Shown: positions 5,743 to 6,117 of the stretch, piece by piece
How the letters are laid out: each line of letters opens with the position of its first letter
Numbering within the stretch: position 1 is the first letter of the stretch
Assembly (NCBI GenBank): GCA_947307005.1
Contig: CAMZHY010000240.1
Span: 1-6,117 of the forward strand
Origin: an uncultured Planctomycetaceae bacterium
GTDB lineage: Bacteria > Planctomycetota > Planctomycetia > Pirellulales > Thermoguttaceae
DNA: 6,117 nt
Direction of reading: 5' to 3'
Made by a program: the position numbers and the translations under genes
The notes under the pieces: model-generated
Database searches by the model: none
What the model was told of the DNA's origin: nothing
Seen by the model: the letters and a program-made list of their open reading frames with translations, nothing else

Positions 5743-5857
5743 TTGACGTTTTTTGTTAGGGCGGCCAAATATCGGCGGATCTTTGGTCGATAGATACTAC
5801 GACGCTTGCGTTCTTTTTCAACGGAAAACAAGGTCTTCTTTTATAGAGGATAATATT
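5743..5857 (+). other. fabD upstream region with possible -35 box and leader
   Basis: A TTGACG hexamer (5743-5748) is followed by a T6 run and, 18 nt on, by an AAATAT-like element (5767-5772) that only poorly matches a -10 box. A fabD promoter somewhere here is plausible because the long hairpin precedes it, but I cannot define one confidently. The stretch otherwise shows no reading frame. Confidence 0.2.
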
Positions 5858-5860
5858 TTG
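5845..5860 (+). promoter_or_regulatory. Strong ribosome binding site that fixes the TTG start of fabD
   Basis: AGAGGA (5845-5850) stands 7 nt before TTG (5858-5860). It is the best SD in the window and selects this codon; the first in-frame ATG lies only at 5909, inside the conserved protein. Confidence 0.8.
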
Positions 5861-6117
5861 GGTAAGTCGGCTTTTTTATTTCCAGGACAGGGCGCTCAGA
5901 CGGTTGGCATGGGGCGTGAACTTTATGATTCTTCATCCCGAGTCCGTGAACTTTACGCGCATGCGAATGAGGTTGTGGGATACGATTTGGCAAGAATATG
6001 CCTAGAAGGTCCCGCTGACGAACTAGACTCGACGGCCCAGAGTCAACCTGCTATTTTTCTGACCAGTCTTGCCGCGCTTGAGGGATTAAAGGATTCTGAA
6101 CCTGACGCGTTTGAGAG
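5858..6117 (+). CDS. fabD: Malonyl-CoA:ACP transacylase FabD, 3'-truncated by the window end
   Basis: Translation from TTG gives MGKSAFLFPGQGAQTVGMG, the hallmark N-terminus of malonyl-CoA:acyl-carrier-protein transacylases, which load malonate onto ACP for type II fatty-acid synthesis in the cytoplasm. FPGQGAQ is at 8-14; its first Gln (Gln11) helps form the oxyanion hole in this family. The later segment around 67-80 (TAQSQPAIFLTSLA) is also typical. Only 86 codons are present, so the GHSLG nucleophile motif and catalytic His lie beyond the window. The TTG start is backed by an AGAGGA SD 7 nt upstream. The gene follows rpmF on the same strand after a 260-nt gap with a large hairpin, so the two may be separate or only partly coupled. 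Further fatty-acid genes are likely downstream. Confidence 0.95.
   Translation, partial: MGKSAFLFPGQGAQTVGMGRELYDSSSRVRELYAHANEVVGYDLARICLEGPADELDSTAQSQPAIFLTSLAALEGLKDSEPDAFE

Noticed and set aside
1..6117. CRISPR arrays, transposons, prophage or defence genes
   Set aside because: No regularly spaced direct repeats, transposase motifs or known defence domains were seen on either strand. The frequent CGACG/CGTCG words look like general composition of this genome.

Overview
The window looks like a piece of a bacterial chromosome, probably from a planctomycete; a gut or rumen Pirellulales-type lineage is my guess. The reasons are a Tat-exported DUF6807 ('PmoA-like') protein, a glycoside-hydrolase-type gene with several beta-sandwich modules, rpmF closely followed by fabD, TTG start codons, and weak or absent Shine-Dalgarno sites on some genes. 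Base composition is moderate and no insertion sequence, phage gene, CRISPR array, tRNA or rRNA was seen. The assignment rests on gene content only.

Layout. (1) 1-1761, plus strand: the 3' part of a secreted-type glycoside hydrolase-like gene whose start lies outside the window, followed by a small hairpin/T-run terminator. (2) 1841-3589, minus strand: ruvC (TTG start, lysine-rich tail) followed 15 nt later by a D-2-hydroxyacid dehydrogenase, probably one operon. (3) 3636-3700: an inverted repeat plus T-run that probably ends the next minus-strand gene. (4) 3735-4742, minus strand: a Tat-exported DUF6807 protein with its own sigma70-type promoter at 4859-4887. (5) 4743-5414: a 670-nt gap without a convincing protein gene. 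It holds that minus promoter, a near-consensus plus-strand promoter (4929-4956) that begins a strongly foldable stretch ending near a T6 run at 5127-5132, an AT-rich inverted repeat, and a second good plus-strand promoter (5213-5241) that fits rpmF. (6) 5415-5597: rpmF (ribosomal protein L32, zinc-binding form). (7) 5658-5705: a very long perfect-to-wobble hairpin lacking a U-tract. (8) 5858 to the window end: the 5' part of fabD, with a TTG start and a strong SD.

Functionally the window mixes housekeeping genes (Holliday-junction resolution, ribosome, fatty-acid synthesis) with catabolic or exported proteins (glycoside hydrolase-like, DUF6807, hydroxyacid dehydrogenase) that may serve sugar use. 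rpmF-fabD reflects the widespread link between L32 and fatty-acid/phospholipid genes. The most interesting unexplained signal is the possible ~170-nt structured RNA between the DUF6807 gene and rpmF. No protein-coding system that I would call new was found.
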